Shown here: piece by piece, positions 23,701 to 28,490 of the stretch | How the letters are laid out: each line of letters begins with the position of its first letter | How positions within the stretch are numbered: the stretch's first letter is position 1 | DNA from: an uncultured Bacteroidota bacterium | GTDB taxonomy: Bacteria > Bacteroidota > Bacteroidia > Flavobacteriales > Flavobacteriaceae | Assembly: GCA_902586905.1 (NCBI GenBank) | Contig: CACIJH010000005.1 | Coordinates: 1 to 64,000 of the forward strand | Direction: 5' to 3' | DNA: 64,000 nucleotides | The notes under the pieces: generated by a model | What the model saw: only the letters and a program-made list of their open reading frames with translations | Told to the model about the DNA's origin: nothing | Databases searched by the model: none | Translations under genes and position numbers: made by a program

Positions 23701-26011
23701 TGTAGATGCTGTCCCCTCTGGACTACCAGCAGGAATTACGGGAACATACAACCCTTCTACGCGTATCATGACAATTTCGGGTACCCCAACTCAAAATGTT
23801 GAGATCGATACCTCCTATAACTTCACGGTTCGTGCACTCAATGATCAAGGTTGTGAAAGCCCTGAACTCAGTGGAGAAATTACTGTTAAAGCAAATGCTG
23901 AACTCACTCTCCTGAGTTCAACAAATACAATTGACCAAACGGTTTGTGTCAACTCAAATATCTCTGATATTAGAATCCGTTTCAAAAATAGTAGTGTTCC
24001 GACAGCGAATAACTTACCAAGTGGTCTTAGCTCAGAAGTTGTCGGTAGTACGGATATTCTTCGAATTTACGGAAGTGTCCCTGTTGGAGGGCCATACAAC
24101 TTTGATGTAATTGGCACGAATACAAATGGTTGTAGTTCAACAGCGGTTACGGTACAACTCACGGTTGTTCCTGATTATTCAATTAACCCGACAAGAGTAG
24201 TTCTTGATATGAACGATCCATCCAACGGTACGGATGAGTCTCTTGTTAAAAACATATCTTGTTTCGGCAATAGTGATGGTGAAATCAAAGTGAACTTGTC
24301 GAATAATTCTTCTGCACTGAGTTATATCTATTCTTGGAGTGGGCCAAACAATTATGCAAATACAACACAATCAAACCATATCAAGAATTTAAAACCCGGT
24401 AATTATACGGTAAGTGTATTCCCGCAAGGAAATTCGGATTGCCCTGTCACCGCATCGTTTACAGTGGTACAGCCCAATCCAACGGGTATCTCTATCAATA
24501 ACATATCTCCTGTGTCCTGTACAGGTGCCGACGATGGATTGATATCAGTATCTATTACAGGTGGAAACTCCTTTTATTATAAAAATTATATCTGGGAAGT
24601 ACTTGAGGAGGATGAGAATTGCGTGACCTACACCATCAAACTTCGAGACACAGATAACGATGGTATTTTTGATATTGCAGATGCTGATATTGATAACGAC
24701 GGAGTGGTTGATCCCAACAAGTCGGATATCAATGGGGATGGAATTATTGATGAAGCGACTGGCGGAAACTTCTCTTACAGTATTGTTTCTTATCAAAGTT
24801 GTGATGGGACATTTATCACGGATAATAAACAATCGCTTTCTGATTTTTCATCCAGCGGCGTCTACCAGATTTGTGCGGTTCCAAATTCAGTTTCTTCAGA
24901 TGCAAACCTAGATCATGATTTAGATGCGAATACCGCAAACATTTCATCTGTAGTCCTCAGTGGTGGAACAGCTTCCTGCTCTTCTGGTTCGTGGCAAAAA
25001 ATTGATCGATTAAAAGGAACAACCTATGCCGATAACCTCTCTGCTGGTCTCTATCGTCTGACTGTTGTTGAGGGACCAGATTTAGCGGATATAGAATCGT
25101 TAGACATCGATGATCTGCGCAATGACCCAGATGTATGTATCACAGATCAGATTTTTGAATTACCGAAAGATCAAATCTTGTATGGATCTGTTCGGGTTGA
25201 TGAAGCTTATTGCTCCTTGACAGGAGGCTATATCGACATCGATGTAAACCAAAGTGCTGGTGAAGTCTATTTCTATTACGATGGTGTTCGAATTCCAAGC
25301 GCTGATATATCAATTATTGCTGCTGAGTTTGGAATCAATACACACCGTGTTCTGATTACTGCACCAGTAAGTGAGGCTTCATTTGAAATTAGAAATGCAA
25401 ATGGTTGTGGTGTTGTTGTTGCGCAAGATCTTTTAGACACTTCTGTTTTGACACCAATTATCAATTACACAAGTCCTGAACTTGAGAAATACGGTACAAT
25501 CAGTGAAAGAAGTAATGTTCTCTTTACACTTGCAAATAATACCAGCTACTATAATGTAGAGTGGGACTTTGGGGATGCTTCTCCAGTGGTCACGGGGGAA
25601 AGAGTTTCACATCAATATTTTGCGGATGGCACCTACACAGTAACCGTTTATGTGTACAATGCTTCGGGTTGCTTTACAACGGCCACACAGGAAATTGTAG
25701 TGGGTAAGGGGTACACCATTTTAATGCCAAATGCATTTAGCCCCAATGGTGACAACATCAATGAAATTATTGGTCCGGTATTTACTGGACTCAAAGCAGT
25801 TGATTTCTTTGTCTACAACAAACAAGGAATCATGGTCTATGAAGAGTCTGTTTCAGAAACCAATTTATCTGCTGACGGGACCATTGAAATTAGGGGATGG
25901 GATGGAACCAACTCCGATCCAGCATCTAATTTTTATGTCTATAAAATTATAGGGGTTCGCATTAATGATGAAGTTGTTTCAAAAACAGGAACCATATTTT
26001 TAATTGAATGA
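5756..26011 (+). CDS. Giant multi-repeat cell-surface protein with type B T9SS sorting domain (SprB-like adhesin candidate)
   Basis: A single uninterrupted frame of 6,751 codons. Order of parts: hydrophobic secretion-signal-like start (about residues 10-35); 20 DUF5011-like Ig modules (45 to about 1,642); about 36 cysteine-containing modules with the signature (D/N)AG.D...CEG (to about 4,955); one PKD-like module; about 11 roughly 100-residue modules with CEG...I.Y..GG (about 5,045-6,138); SprB-type repeats with an acidic Ca-loop insert (about 6,140-6,335); a PKD domain (about 6,575-6,650); and a gliding-motility-associated C-terminal domain with SPNGDNINE and WDG. It is predicted to be exported by Sec, moved across the outer membrane by type IX secretion and displayed on the surface. 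Its size resembles SprB of F. johnsoniae, but the module types are mostly different. The annotated start is TTG at 5756. An in-frame ATG at 5711 is cut off by TGA at 5744, so the true start is uncertain. The PorP/SprF-like gene follows with an ATGA overlap. An adhesive or gliding role is inferred. Confidence 0.9.
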   Translation: MLDYKLFSNRFVRAVFPYLIVFCNLLSLTGYASLLSLNESFTTSPELTLNGPNPQQIVLGNSYAELGATASDLEDGPLTDAIVILGVDAINTAIVGVYNVQYSITDADGNNTTLVRTVEVIDITPPSINLNGNSIISIEVGTTYNELGATASDNYDDDNTITSSIVTSGSVDTAVLGSYTVSYDVSDSSSNAATTLTRTVNVIDTTKPILSLLGTNLVTIELGQAYSDAGASASDNYDDNTSITAAITTSGAVDNTTVGSYTLTYSVSDTSNNQANPITRTVVVEDNTSPVITLLGTATTTVEVGNSYTDPGVVGTDNYDNDSAITAAITSSGSVDTSSLGSYLVTYTVSDSSGNAATPVSRTVQVVDSTSPSISLVGDASMTISYQSSFVDPGATATDNYDNNITSSIQVTGSVNENILATYTLSYDVSDSSGNDATTVTRQVTVADTTPPSITILGDETIYLVVGDSYSDAGATALDNYDLDISSAITQSGSVDTAVVGIYYIVYNVSDSNGNSAPQATRTVVVGTPPSISLQGDNPMTVEIGSSYNELGAIASDPEDGDLTDDIVISGTVNTSVFGTYQIQYSVTDLNSNTTIVTRTVEVVDTTNPSITLNGDEEITVEVGGSFVDPGATATDTYQGNISSAIVVTGSVDTDTLGTYVIRYNVSDNSGNAATEVIRTVTVVDTTPPDFSLVDNATVSIEINTIFVDPGASAIDAYDGDISSSVNVIGTVDTSEVGSTTLYYNVSDSSGNAASQLTRTVQVVESTPPVITLGGDSFVSLEVFSSYIDAGATALDNYDDDITSSIVLTGNVDHTTVGTYTLRYNVSDSSGNAAAEVVRTVVVEDTTDPVIFLVGDASISLEVGDSFTDPGATAVDNYDGSLTGAVTTIGTVDTSAAGAYLIAYNVSDAQGNAANQVVRTVVVGTPPSISLQGDNPLTIQYNETYTELGATATDVEDGVITSSITTSGTVNSSILGTYIVQYSVSDSSGVTTVVERTVNVVDTTVPVITLAGNASENVAVGSSYADPGVTASDNYDGDISNIISTIGSVDSSTVGTYTITYDVIDSQGNSAITETRTVNVVDEIAPTISLFGQANINLEVYDTYTESGASAIDNYDGNISSSIVTSGAVDTSVVDTYTLTYDITDANGNSATTVSRTVVVEDTTAPVIALNGQANLTLEVGTAYSDDGAIVTDNYDSGLTATVSPTTIDTNSVGVYTITYTAVDTSSNQASPVTRTVTVEDTQPPVIALTGNTTITHEVNTPFVEPGYSANDSNEGDLTANVLIDGSVDSSNLGSYTLSYDVSDLSGNAAATASRLVQVVDTTPPVITLVGDSTTNIELGTSFNDPGATANDNYDGMMNTVAVSGAVDTSTVGTYTLFYNLSDSEGNAAIQVTRTVIVGSPPTIILQGDDPMVIEVGGTYTEPGANAFDSDDGTLGSTSDSPSLISVDGNVNTNIVSTYFIQYSVTDSDGNITQAQRTVQVVDTTKPVITIANATASVEALTTYIDEGGATATDNYDLNISDEIVVTNNVNTSVLGTYTVDFDVTDSSGNAANTVSRLVTVVDTEIPVISLTGDESVSIEQGASYSDDGATASDNYDGDISSSIITTNGVNTASIGTYTVAYNVSDSSANDAVEVVRTVTVGPDVNAGSDTTVCEEATINIGSNSNDLSYDYVWTASPDPSASNGPTLNSPTTPLTEVTVFTTTQFTLSAYDSGVLVGSDIIVVTVIDKPVAAVATDVTICQGDSVQIGAATVAGHTYQWTSNPAGFSSTVANPTVSPTVTTTYTLTETIDATPGCSTQNSVTITVEEPIDINPGLDATICESEAAAGYRLDDATSSSTNATYAWQALGGDGSFDDDSDLNATYFPGTTDISNGSVVLQLSATSTTGICTTPVTEQLTLNITRSASVDAGLSAITLCENESIQIPGASAQFYDPNSISWSSSGTTGTLTANNTLTPTYTPSASDVAAGSVTLTLSVLPLSPCDASGPITDTVSINLISTPVVSVPTGLSICEGDNVPLTGSTVTNAASFTWTDSSGGIFSVTGPNPGDWVYEPNQTAIDNGGTVLTLTATPTSPCADDPSYSVTLPIVINKNPVIDAGPSNQILCEGLNPISGATADFVDSISWSTSGDGFITTPNSISPFYTPGTNDLTVGAVTLTMTATPQGACTDTVTDTVTFSISKQAVASAGGDAEVCEGDSYTFGSASITDTSGAALSPTSTLWTTSGSGTFSNATMVNPVYTPSTADIAAGQVVLTLTVQQNGCPDESDDMILTIVPQVSANAGLDLTTCQDESGIITGATVTPNTTFLWTVITGGGTLQNDTDINPVYQPSAGETGEVVLRLTVDPLQINGVDCGNPATDDVSIFIEPLPTVSAGSDAIICEDETYTFDNTVSATDFNGLTWSSQGDGNFDDNETLQPTYFPGPNDKANGGVILQLETSSNAPCTSTPSDVMFLEITRQPVINAPTTIDYCVDSSPIALDMVTADFYDTIQWTSSSGDASGTFSDNSVLNPDYTPSQHDIDSGEILLTISATENSCPFDTQAVIRVVFVDLPTVDAGTTPVEICEDSSYQLDGTVTGTSSQSWNTSGTGTFSNQTSEDPIYTPSAADIAAGVPIRLTLTAVSTSVCEAEISDFIDLTFAPSPIMDIGPDRTLCVGEDLVINLTEGADVANVNTSSYAWASTGNGFFNSVNSLSPTYSPSADDIAAGSVTISLIADALSPCGGTIQDDFVFTIMAEPTVAAGPDITMCETGGDLSIAAEDVTNYSSFIWTNESGTTGSQIVNDTSLTPTFIPGPADIANGIATLRLTAFPIAPCATPITDDVIVTIAPQPVVSIGGDSTMCEGEDFIFLAGVASVSNETSFTWSSDGGGVFANANTLVPTFTPSAAEIAAGQAIISLTAQPIAPCADPVIDTMTLTIQQLPEVEAGNNAVLCESDTDYQTLTASVSRQSAIKWTSSGDGTFDNDTVINTIYTPSADDITLGVVTLTLTATPIAPCDAGTTVSDTITLTFSTPSSVSILRGDINSDGVEEYATEFCASSDYTFTDDQIIDSQANTYTWTTSGDGIFSAPDEKAPTYTPGTFDRSSGSVTLTLTVADAAGCTTDADSVTLTVVPEPVLDLSTSATSVCYGSQVQLTAIADHYYTINWQITGGTGAIVSGGNTTTPVYEPALDSDTVVLEATITGQNPCTESVTESITIQVTPNPEITGFPVDTEICFDQDFTITGVTTTGVESAIEWTTDGDGTFDNPSILTPRYYPSSNDIAAGFVTLTMRAVADSPCDSVVDDTASFVVTLTPAPTITMADTDTVCEDSNYFVTDVSVENVVSYTWTAVGDGTFQNSDTLSPTYLPGVNDLAASSFTLTLTAQGNGVCPEVVATKEVTIIPTPVIELGVETADYCTSPDPSSSDNPITLAAQTIENVSAIEWRTSSDPTNPTAQINLNGDNSATYYPSQEDYDNGQVTITLVGYPINPCADLVEDSLTILFAEPPTVIAGPDQTLCEDVADVQLDGTATQYDTITWTTSGNGTFTGGVNNIEDPVYIPSIQDIEAGTVTLTATVVGDVNCSNATDDVVITFARNPQVDVGVDLSLCEGDVVNFTDVTVAAGTYASLSWVTTNGLGTLSGEQTLTPTYTPAVGETGQIDFVLTVQAQAPCTTAEIRTKSVTYQSQATADAGEDFEVCQADGAFTIAGASVANSQGQAWSVITGSGLLVNQNDIAPTYTPSNQDWVNGQLILRLTAQANPGCADAFDDVIISLTPSPIIDAGADVSVCNNSSYTTTTASVQYATNFAWSTPDGTGILTSNANDTVAIYTPADDESGIVTLVLTAQSNGSCTEVVTDEILLTINAAPTADAGADQTLCASTNEVVLSGNVTNEASFVWTANLADGSAGSGTFTPDNDVNTTYNPSPTDIASGSVTLNLTAVGLDGCVDATDSMIVTFAPQPIVNAGTDAFICEGESYDLTNSSPSYLHGVSPEWTIIGGDGNFSGNINSNILEPVYTPGPQDIIDGTVTLRLTLDPIDPCSDPISDDVVIEITQAPTVSVVPNFDICESSFTVTGTTVQNEGLIEWSIVEGTGSLAFENQIEPIYTTNPADVGALGPVILKVEVFGENGCATTSVEEFVTLNINPAGELDAGPDMTICEDSTTHTFANGASASDVQNILWIHDGLGSITNGQGTLTPTYTPATGETGTITFTVTADEISPCVSTLTDTVTLTIIEKPTAEAGESYTTCAGPIILNGVVGGDVDSIQWSGGNGLFDDPTTGENVSSNLSTTYYPSIEEIGQGFVSLILTANPIAPCSPAYSDLITIYLEDAPQVDAGPVNASICEGDTYLLDIATATNFTSFTWTTSGSGTFSPTEQTLQPVYTPSEADVVNGVVRLRLTATGNSDCADSFDELELIIDKQPSVVIQETTLDHCETQPLILSNVTALHYDPSTVQWVSSAGADGYFVDDTALNPEYVPGPNDLANGVTLTVSLSGEAFRACSDQLATDSIDVIFSPKPIVDAGLDLEICEGTSAISLSTASTSQTTSLMWTTSGTGTFDDPTSLNAEYIPSTLDFSKGTVTLTLTGYNDGVCSSTSDTMTLTLTEDVVIITSQDYFTFCDSETVIPITGISLLNVDTTGGSPDVEWSIITGQGTWQNSNTEVNPTYIPAGNDYTTGVTLLLTAFGEGDCNFIDTQEINIEFDPEIIVNAGTGGTICEGQDFQVFGAQVFGTTAYSWTTSGDGFFNNATLENPIYTPGPLDEQNGFITPVTLTLTATGNGSCPGQSESIQLLVEPSISVYAGADATVCTDNTFYTIADATTNKANPVVTWTTLDGSQAGFVDPTTVNTSYQPLQEDYDRGYVTLVLRGAGSGNCTNSIEDTMTIFFSEAIDATAGEVDSVCYPDSYIVQDAVINSSPDSYSSYQWTILDGDGQLLNPNSLTPEYVPSALDKSNPNGVRLGLNIVPSNTGSFSCTPPPPFVKVIYISEDLQGTGTIAGNSVVCENTSGSYSVTGLTGAVDYEWTVPDGVSIVSGDGTSSILVSFDSFSQDETAEISVLASNNCPGQIQFMTLPIEIQAEPELILTSSNNSDQVLCFNDPLEPIEYAFAGGTDDSEISIQWSVGGSNVASPQGITTSITIDSFTIAGVANETLTSDTVYSYELTASVSGCTTLTVVETGSITLSASPSLTLQASGSDSQTFCEGNSIAPIEYQLENGADNVQFQWTSLTIPNGLTQSLSGSVYRITGTPNAQAATSEYTYQIIPVNSITGCAGVPYTGSITVNALSSLVPINPGADNQSVCEGNPIIPIEYSVGNGVSGINLTWTKDGSAITGNPPGIGYSLNNGQLVIGGNFSENISATTTYAFNISTNGGLCGAGNVNGTLVVNPGPRIELFGSTVGSISQIKCEGDSIDDIVFNLVDGAINPSVIGLPTGVNYFYDSANNTLTISGTLDSSNPNDNYNYTVTASGSSGGCSTSVNGVLTISRDDVLTPVSDISQTVCEGEQINTIRYDYAGGAIGVTVEWSIDGSLPSATTPSGLIMSNNDGMLTISGTPADNITSSTELEYTVTTINSGCTPATSYTGMITIIPKPQLILNNGPSNQNKCEGEPITDVVIDVTQGANNAIITWDLQPPGINAQYDSTTKQFTISGTPSGIDQDTTFNFSIKAVNSTAGCESDAFTGSISVLNGHNLQLLSGSSSVDQTLCEGEVLEFPISYEFGGGALSARVLGLPPGVNWSIVDNRITISGTPNVNVTSTTSNIFTYTVETIGSSCSSATETGTITLIPNPMIQLIGGLNTQTVCEDESIVDIVYSTIDGAENVELTWDAQPSGIFGQFDVSTQQFVISGTPSGLTEDKTYNYTLRAVNLSDGCVSEELTGSISVQNGHDLKLLSGSTSTSQNICEGAALPLDVVYEFGGGANSARVLGLPPGIGWIITGNVITISGTSSENISATTSYPFTVETLGNNCTQKTQNGQITINPDAEITLSTPSSTSNQFICEGESIDPITYTFGGGTVDAVPSGLPAGITGTYNPSTRIMTISGTPTQNVEIDTSYNFTVRALNDQGCESPELSGEITVKANAELTLLSSTNTIDQTVCVNSNISDIRIRFKNSSVPTANNLPSGLSSEVVGSTDILRIYGSVPVGGPYNFDVIGTNTNGCSSTAVTVQLTVVPDYSINPTRVVLDMNDPSNGTDESLVKNISCFGNSDGEIKVNLSNNSSALSYIYSWSGPNNYANTTQSNHIKNLKPGNYTVSVFPQGNSDCPVTASFTVVQPNPTGISINNISPVSCTGADDGLISVSITGGNSFYYKNYIWEVLEEDENCVTYTIKLRDTDNDGIFDIADADIDNDGVVDPNKSDINGDGIIDEATGGNFSYSIVSYQSCDGTFITDNKQSLSDFSSSGVYQICAVPNSVSSDANLDHDLDANTANISSVVLSGGTASCSSGSWQKIDRLKGTTYADNLSAGLYRLTVVEGPDLADIESLDIDDLRNDPDVCITDQIFELPKDQILYGSVRVDEAYCSLTGGYIDIDVNQSAGEVYFYYDGVRIPSADISIIAAEFGINTHRVLITAPVSEASFEIRNANGCGVVVAQDLLDTSVLTPIINYTSPELEKYGTISERSNVLFTLANNTSYYNVEWDFGDASPVVTGERVSHQYFADGTYTVTVYVYNASGCFTTATQEIVVGKGYTILMPNAFSPNGDNINEIIGPVFTGLKAVDFFVYNKQGIMVYEESVSETNLSADGTIEIRGWDGTNSDPASNFYVYKIIGVRINDEVVSKTGTIFLIE
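5888..10681 (+). repeat. Array of 20 DUF5011-like Ig modules in the giant gene
   Basis: Each unit is about 78-82 codons (237-245 bp) and reads roughly P.I.L.G...I.VG..Y.D.GA.A.DNYDG...S.I...G.VDT...G.Y...Y.VSD.SGNAA....RTV.VVDTT. Units are adjacent with no linkers, and I saw no cysteine in the array. Four units (starting 5888, 7340, 8531 and 9956) belong to a distinct subtype with ELGA/D.EDG and QYS(V/I)(T/S)D. They divide the array into blocks of 6, 5, 6 and 3 units. DUF5011 modules are extracellular Ig-like spacers in bacterial surface proteins. Confidence 0.85.
10682..20632 (+). repeat. Array of about 36 cysteine-containing modules in the giant gene
   Basis: Modules of about 85-100 residues start with (V/I)(D/N)AG.D...CEG, contain a W(T/S)(T/S)SG.G.F strand and Y.PS..DI..G.V.L.L.A, and usually carry a second cysteine near the end (often as (S/A)PC). 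The paired cysteines suggest one disulfide per module. I counted 36 starts by eye, and a few are divergent, such as the one near 14805 where the motif is stretched. I do not recognise a specific family name; the fold is probably an Ig/PKD-like beta sandwich (inference). Confidence 0.75.
20900..24170 (+). repeat. Array of about 11 modules of a third type in the giant gene
   Basis: Units of about 95-105 residues share L.......Q..CEG..I..I.Y...GGA....V..LP.G, then I.GTP......T.YN(Y/F)T....N..GC....(L/Y)(T/S)G.I. Units beginning near 22430 and 22735 are most similar to those beginning near 23030 and 23320, indicating duplication of a two-unit block. The family resembles PKD-like repeats seen in other very large Bacteroidota surface proteins. 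Confidence 0.7.
24177..26008 (+). repeat. C-terminal part of giant protein: SprB-type repeats, Ca-loop insert, PKD domain and sorting domain
   Basis: Two SprB-type repeats, each with an N(I/S)SCFG.(S/A)DG-like core (24240-24600). The second is interrupted by D-rich loops of the thrombospondin type 3 kind, DTDNDG, DIDNDG and DINGDG, at about 24645-24755, likely binding Ca2+. A PKD domain (VEWDFGDASP, about 25480-25710) is followed by the gliding-motility-associated CTD (NAFSPNGDNINEI to the end), the type B signal for the type IX system. Confidence 0.8.
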
Positions 26012-27015
26012 AAAGCTTTAACAAACATATCATCTCACTTGCATTGTTGGCATTTTCATTTGGACATGCACAGGAGGGCTTTATCTCTACGTCCCGGAAT
26101 ATGCAGTTTATCAATCCCAGCTTTCATGGGATGAATATGGTTTCAAAAGCAGGGGCTTACTACAGTCGTTTTGATTTTGGAGATGGCACGTCATATATCG
26201 ACAATAAATACCTCTATGGAAACTTTGCCTTTGATGACATGAATTTTAGTCTCGGCCTTGATGTAAACTCTTTCAGTTTAACAAACCTTGGTCTGACTGA
26301 AAATCAAATTGATTTAAGCTATATATATAAGATCCCTGTCAATTTTGACACCTATATTCTCGGTGCGTTGACCTTGGGAATAGGATCGCAAGATATTGAT
26401 CGAAGCTCATTAATCTTTCAAGACCAAATTGACTTGACGCTTGGAACCATATCGGGTGTTTCTAGAGATCCACTGGCTGATTTTTCTCCCTCAACCAACT
26501 ATTTTGATGTCGGTGCCTCGGCTCTTATTTATAATGAAAGGTTTTTGATTGGGTTAAGCCTTGACCATATCAACACACCCAACGTTTCGTTTAACAACGA
26601 ATCACAAATTGAAAAAGATATTGCATTTTCTCTTCAAGCTGCACTGGAATTTAACGTGAATCAATACGGAAGAAGTTTTCTCCCTGAAAACTCGTTTATG
26701 ATGACATATTTATATGCACTACAAGCAGGGGAAACCTTGAGAATATATTCCTCACAAGAACTTCAAATGGATGGATTTTCATTGGGAATTTTACAGTCTC
26801 TAGCAAAATATAAAGACAACAATTCTCTTGAGTTTGGATTGATCTCTGGTTTTTCATCTGACAACTACCGCGTTGATTTGACCTACACCTTTCCAAGTTC
26901 ACAAAATGCGTTTAATCCGCCATCCATTGTACAGATTGGTGTAACAATGGATTTCAACCGATTCTCTAGAAACCGAAGAGGAAATTACAAACGTCTCTCT
27001 ACGGATAATATGTAA
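26008..27015 (+). CDS. PorP/SprF-family type IX secretion outer-membrane protein
   Basis: Predicted outer-membrane beta-barrel of 335 residues. The N-terminus MKSFNKHIISLALLAFSFGH followed by AQEG is a clear signal peptide, and NMQFINPSFHGM resembles the start motif of PorP/SprF proteins. The remainder alternates amphipathic strands and ends with strand-like GVTMDFNRFSRN and a short basic tail. The ATG overlaps the stop codon of the giant gene (ATGA), showing translational coupling. In F. johnsoniae, SprF is encoded next to SprB and is needed for its secretion, and type B CTD substrates commonly have such a partner. This protein therefore probably serves the giant protein specifically. Complete; family assignment is strong, substrate pairing is inferred from position. 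Confidence 0.88.
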   Translation: MKSFNKHIISLALLAFSFGHAQEGFISTSRNMQFINPSFHGMNMVSKAGAYYSRFDFGDGTSYIDNKYLYGNFAFDDMNFSLGLDVNSFSLTNLGLTENQIDLSYIYKIPVNFDTYILGALTLGIGSQDIDRSSLIFQDQIDLTLGTISGVSRDPLADFSPSTNYFDVGASALIYNERFLIGLSLDHINTPNVSFNNESQIEKDIAFSLQAALEFNVNQYGRSFLPENSFMMTYLYALQAGETLRIYSSQELQMDGFSLGILQSLAKYKDNNSLEFGLISGFSSDNYRVDLTYTFPSSQNAFNPPSIVQIGVTMDFNRFSRNRRGNYKRLSTDNM

Positions 27016-27085
27016 GGATTATAGTATCTATTTGCTGATGTAAAAGCATTTGTTAAACCCAAAATCTTTCCAAAAAGAGGAGGCC

Positions 27086-28327
27086 TTAGTTTTGATTGAC
27101 TCCGCTGATCTCAAAACTTTCCAAGTTGAAATAATGAAGGGCAGCCAGCAAATGGTCAAAAATATCTGCAGTTAAATGCTCAAACTTAACCCACTCTTTA
27201 TCTATGCTAAAGGCATAGATTTCCAATGGAGTTCCACCAAATTGAGTTGGTGGAAGTTGTCGGCACATGACTGTCAGCTGATTGCTGATTTTTGGATGGG
27301 ATTGTAAATAATTTTCCACATACTGTCTGTAGAGTCCTAAATTGGTTAGGTTGCGCCCGTTGATTGCAAGTGATTTATCACTGTTTGCGGCTTGGTTGTC
27401 TTTTTCGATTGCAGCACTTCTCTCGGAAACAAAAGCAGAAATTCGTTCGATTTGATATAACTTTTCTAAAGCCCTATTGTCCAAAAACCGAACACTTGAG
27501 GTACGGATTATTATTGATCGTTTGATCCGTCTCCCTGCCGACTCTGCCATTCCACGCCAATTTTTAAAGGAATCAGAAATCAGGTTATAGGTGGGAATGG
27601 TGGTGATGGTCTTGTCAAAATTTTGAATTTTAACCGTAGATAAGTTAATCTCAATTACATCCCCATCAGCTCCGTATTTTTCCATCGTAACCCAATCGCC
27701 AATGCGGACCAAATCATTGGCTGCAATTTGAATACTGGCTACAAACCCTAAAATGGTGTCTTTGAATATCAATAGCAGCACTGCCGATAGTGCCCCCATT
27801 GCTGTGAGGAAATATCCAACTTCTTTTCCCGTAAGGATAGAAAAAATCACGATGATACCGATGATCCAAATGAGCAACATAAAAACCTGAACGTAGCTGT
27901 CTATAGGCTTGTCTTTAAATGAATCGAGTGTGAGCAAAAAAGAACGCAATGTTTGGAGAATACTTCTAAAAATCCAAATCGAAACGATTACCCCATATAC
28001 ATTGAGCAGCAGCGTTACATTTGAGGTTGTAGTAGGACTATCAACAATCCAAAACGGTACAATAGAAAACAGAAAAACATAAGGAATTACCCTAGAGATA
28101 TATTTTGGAAAACCAGACGATAAAAGGTAGTCATCCAAATGTGTTTTTGTCTGTTTAGAAAGTTTAATTAAAATATTTTTACTAACCGTTCTTGAAACAG
28201 CTGCTAACAGATAAGATATGAGTAAAAGTAGGGATGATGTAGCAATAAAATCAATCCACCAAGCAAGACCAATATCAATGTTTTGTTTGTTTAGAAATTC
28301 TATAAAGGAGTAACGATTTAAATCCAT
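27086..28327 (-). CDS. Mechanosensitive ion channel, MscS family, YbdG-like
   Basis: Inner-membrane tension-gated channel of 413 residues that should protect against osmotic downshock. Several transmembrane segments occupy residues 20-190. The pore-lining helix region ends in GALSAVLLLIFKDTILGFVA, followed by the beta domain with GDWVTM.KYGADGDVIEI, TTIPTYNLISDSFKNW and GRRIKRSI. These strings and the C-terminal PLEIYAF...W..FE..TADIFDH closely follow E. coli YbdG (about 415 residues) rather than the shorter MscS. Convergent with the PorP/SprF-like gene across a 70-nt gap in which I see no clear terminator. Complete. Confidence 0.93.
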   Translation of the reverse strand: MDLNRYSFIEFLNKQNIDIGLAWWIDFIATSSLLLLISYLLAAVSRTVSKNILIKLSKQTKTHLDDYLLSSGFPKYISRVIPYVFLFSIVPFWIVDSPTTTSNVTLLLNVYGVIVSIWIFRSILQTLRSFLLTLDSFKDKPIDSYVQVFMLLIWIIGIIVIFSILTGKEVGYFLTAMGALSAVLLLIFKDTILGFVASIQIAANDLVRIGDWVTMEKYGADGDVIEINLSTVKIQNFDKTITTIPTYNLISDSFKNWRGMAESAGRRIKRSIIIRTSSVRFLDNRALEKLYQIERISAFVSERSAAIEKDNQAANSDKSLAINGRNLTNLGLYRQYVENYLQSHPKISNQLTVMCRQLPPTQFGGTPLEIYAFSIDKEWVKFEHLTADIFDHLLAALHYFNLESFEISGVNQN

Positions 28328-28385
28328 AAAAAAGTGAAAGTATTATTTTTATATCATTTATAAAGATAGCTAAAGATTATAAAAA

Positions 28386-28418
28386 ACGCCTGCACCAAGG
28401 GATAAGCAGTGCAGGCGT
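28386..28418 (-). terminator. Strong hairpin with T-tract on the minus strand, upstream of the MscS gene
   Basis: Perfect 10-bp stem ACGCCTGCAC/GTGCAGGCGT with a 13-nt loop. On the minus strand it is followed by a run of T, so it should stop leftward transcripts about 60 nt before the MscS start. It would block read-through from the mevalonate genes or across the decayed kinase gene. The rest of the 28328-28490 gap shows nothing else. Confidence 0.6.
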
Positions 28419-28490
28419 AAAAAACAATAACTAACAAAAAATTATTAGAACGTTAAATTTAATACATTTATCGTGCCAAATTTTTAAAAA

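Noticed and set aside
5888..24170. The long periodic arrays might be mistaken for a CRISPR or satellite array.
   Set aside because: The repeats are coding, 230-300 bp long, divergent in sequence and lie in one open frame; there are no short identical repeats with unique spacers.
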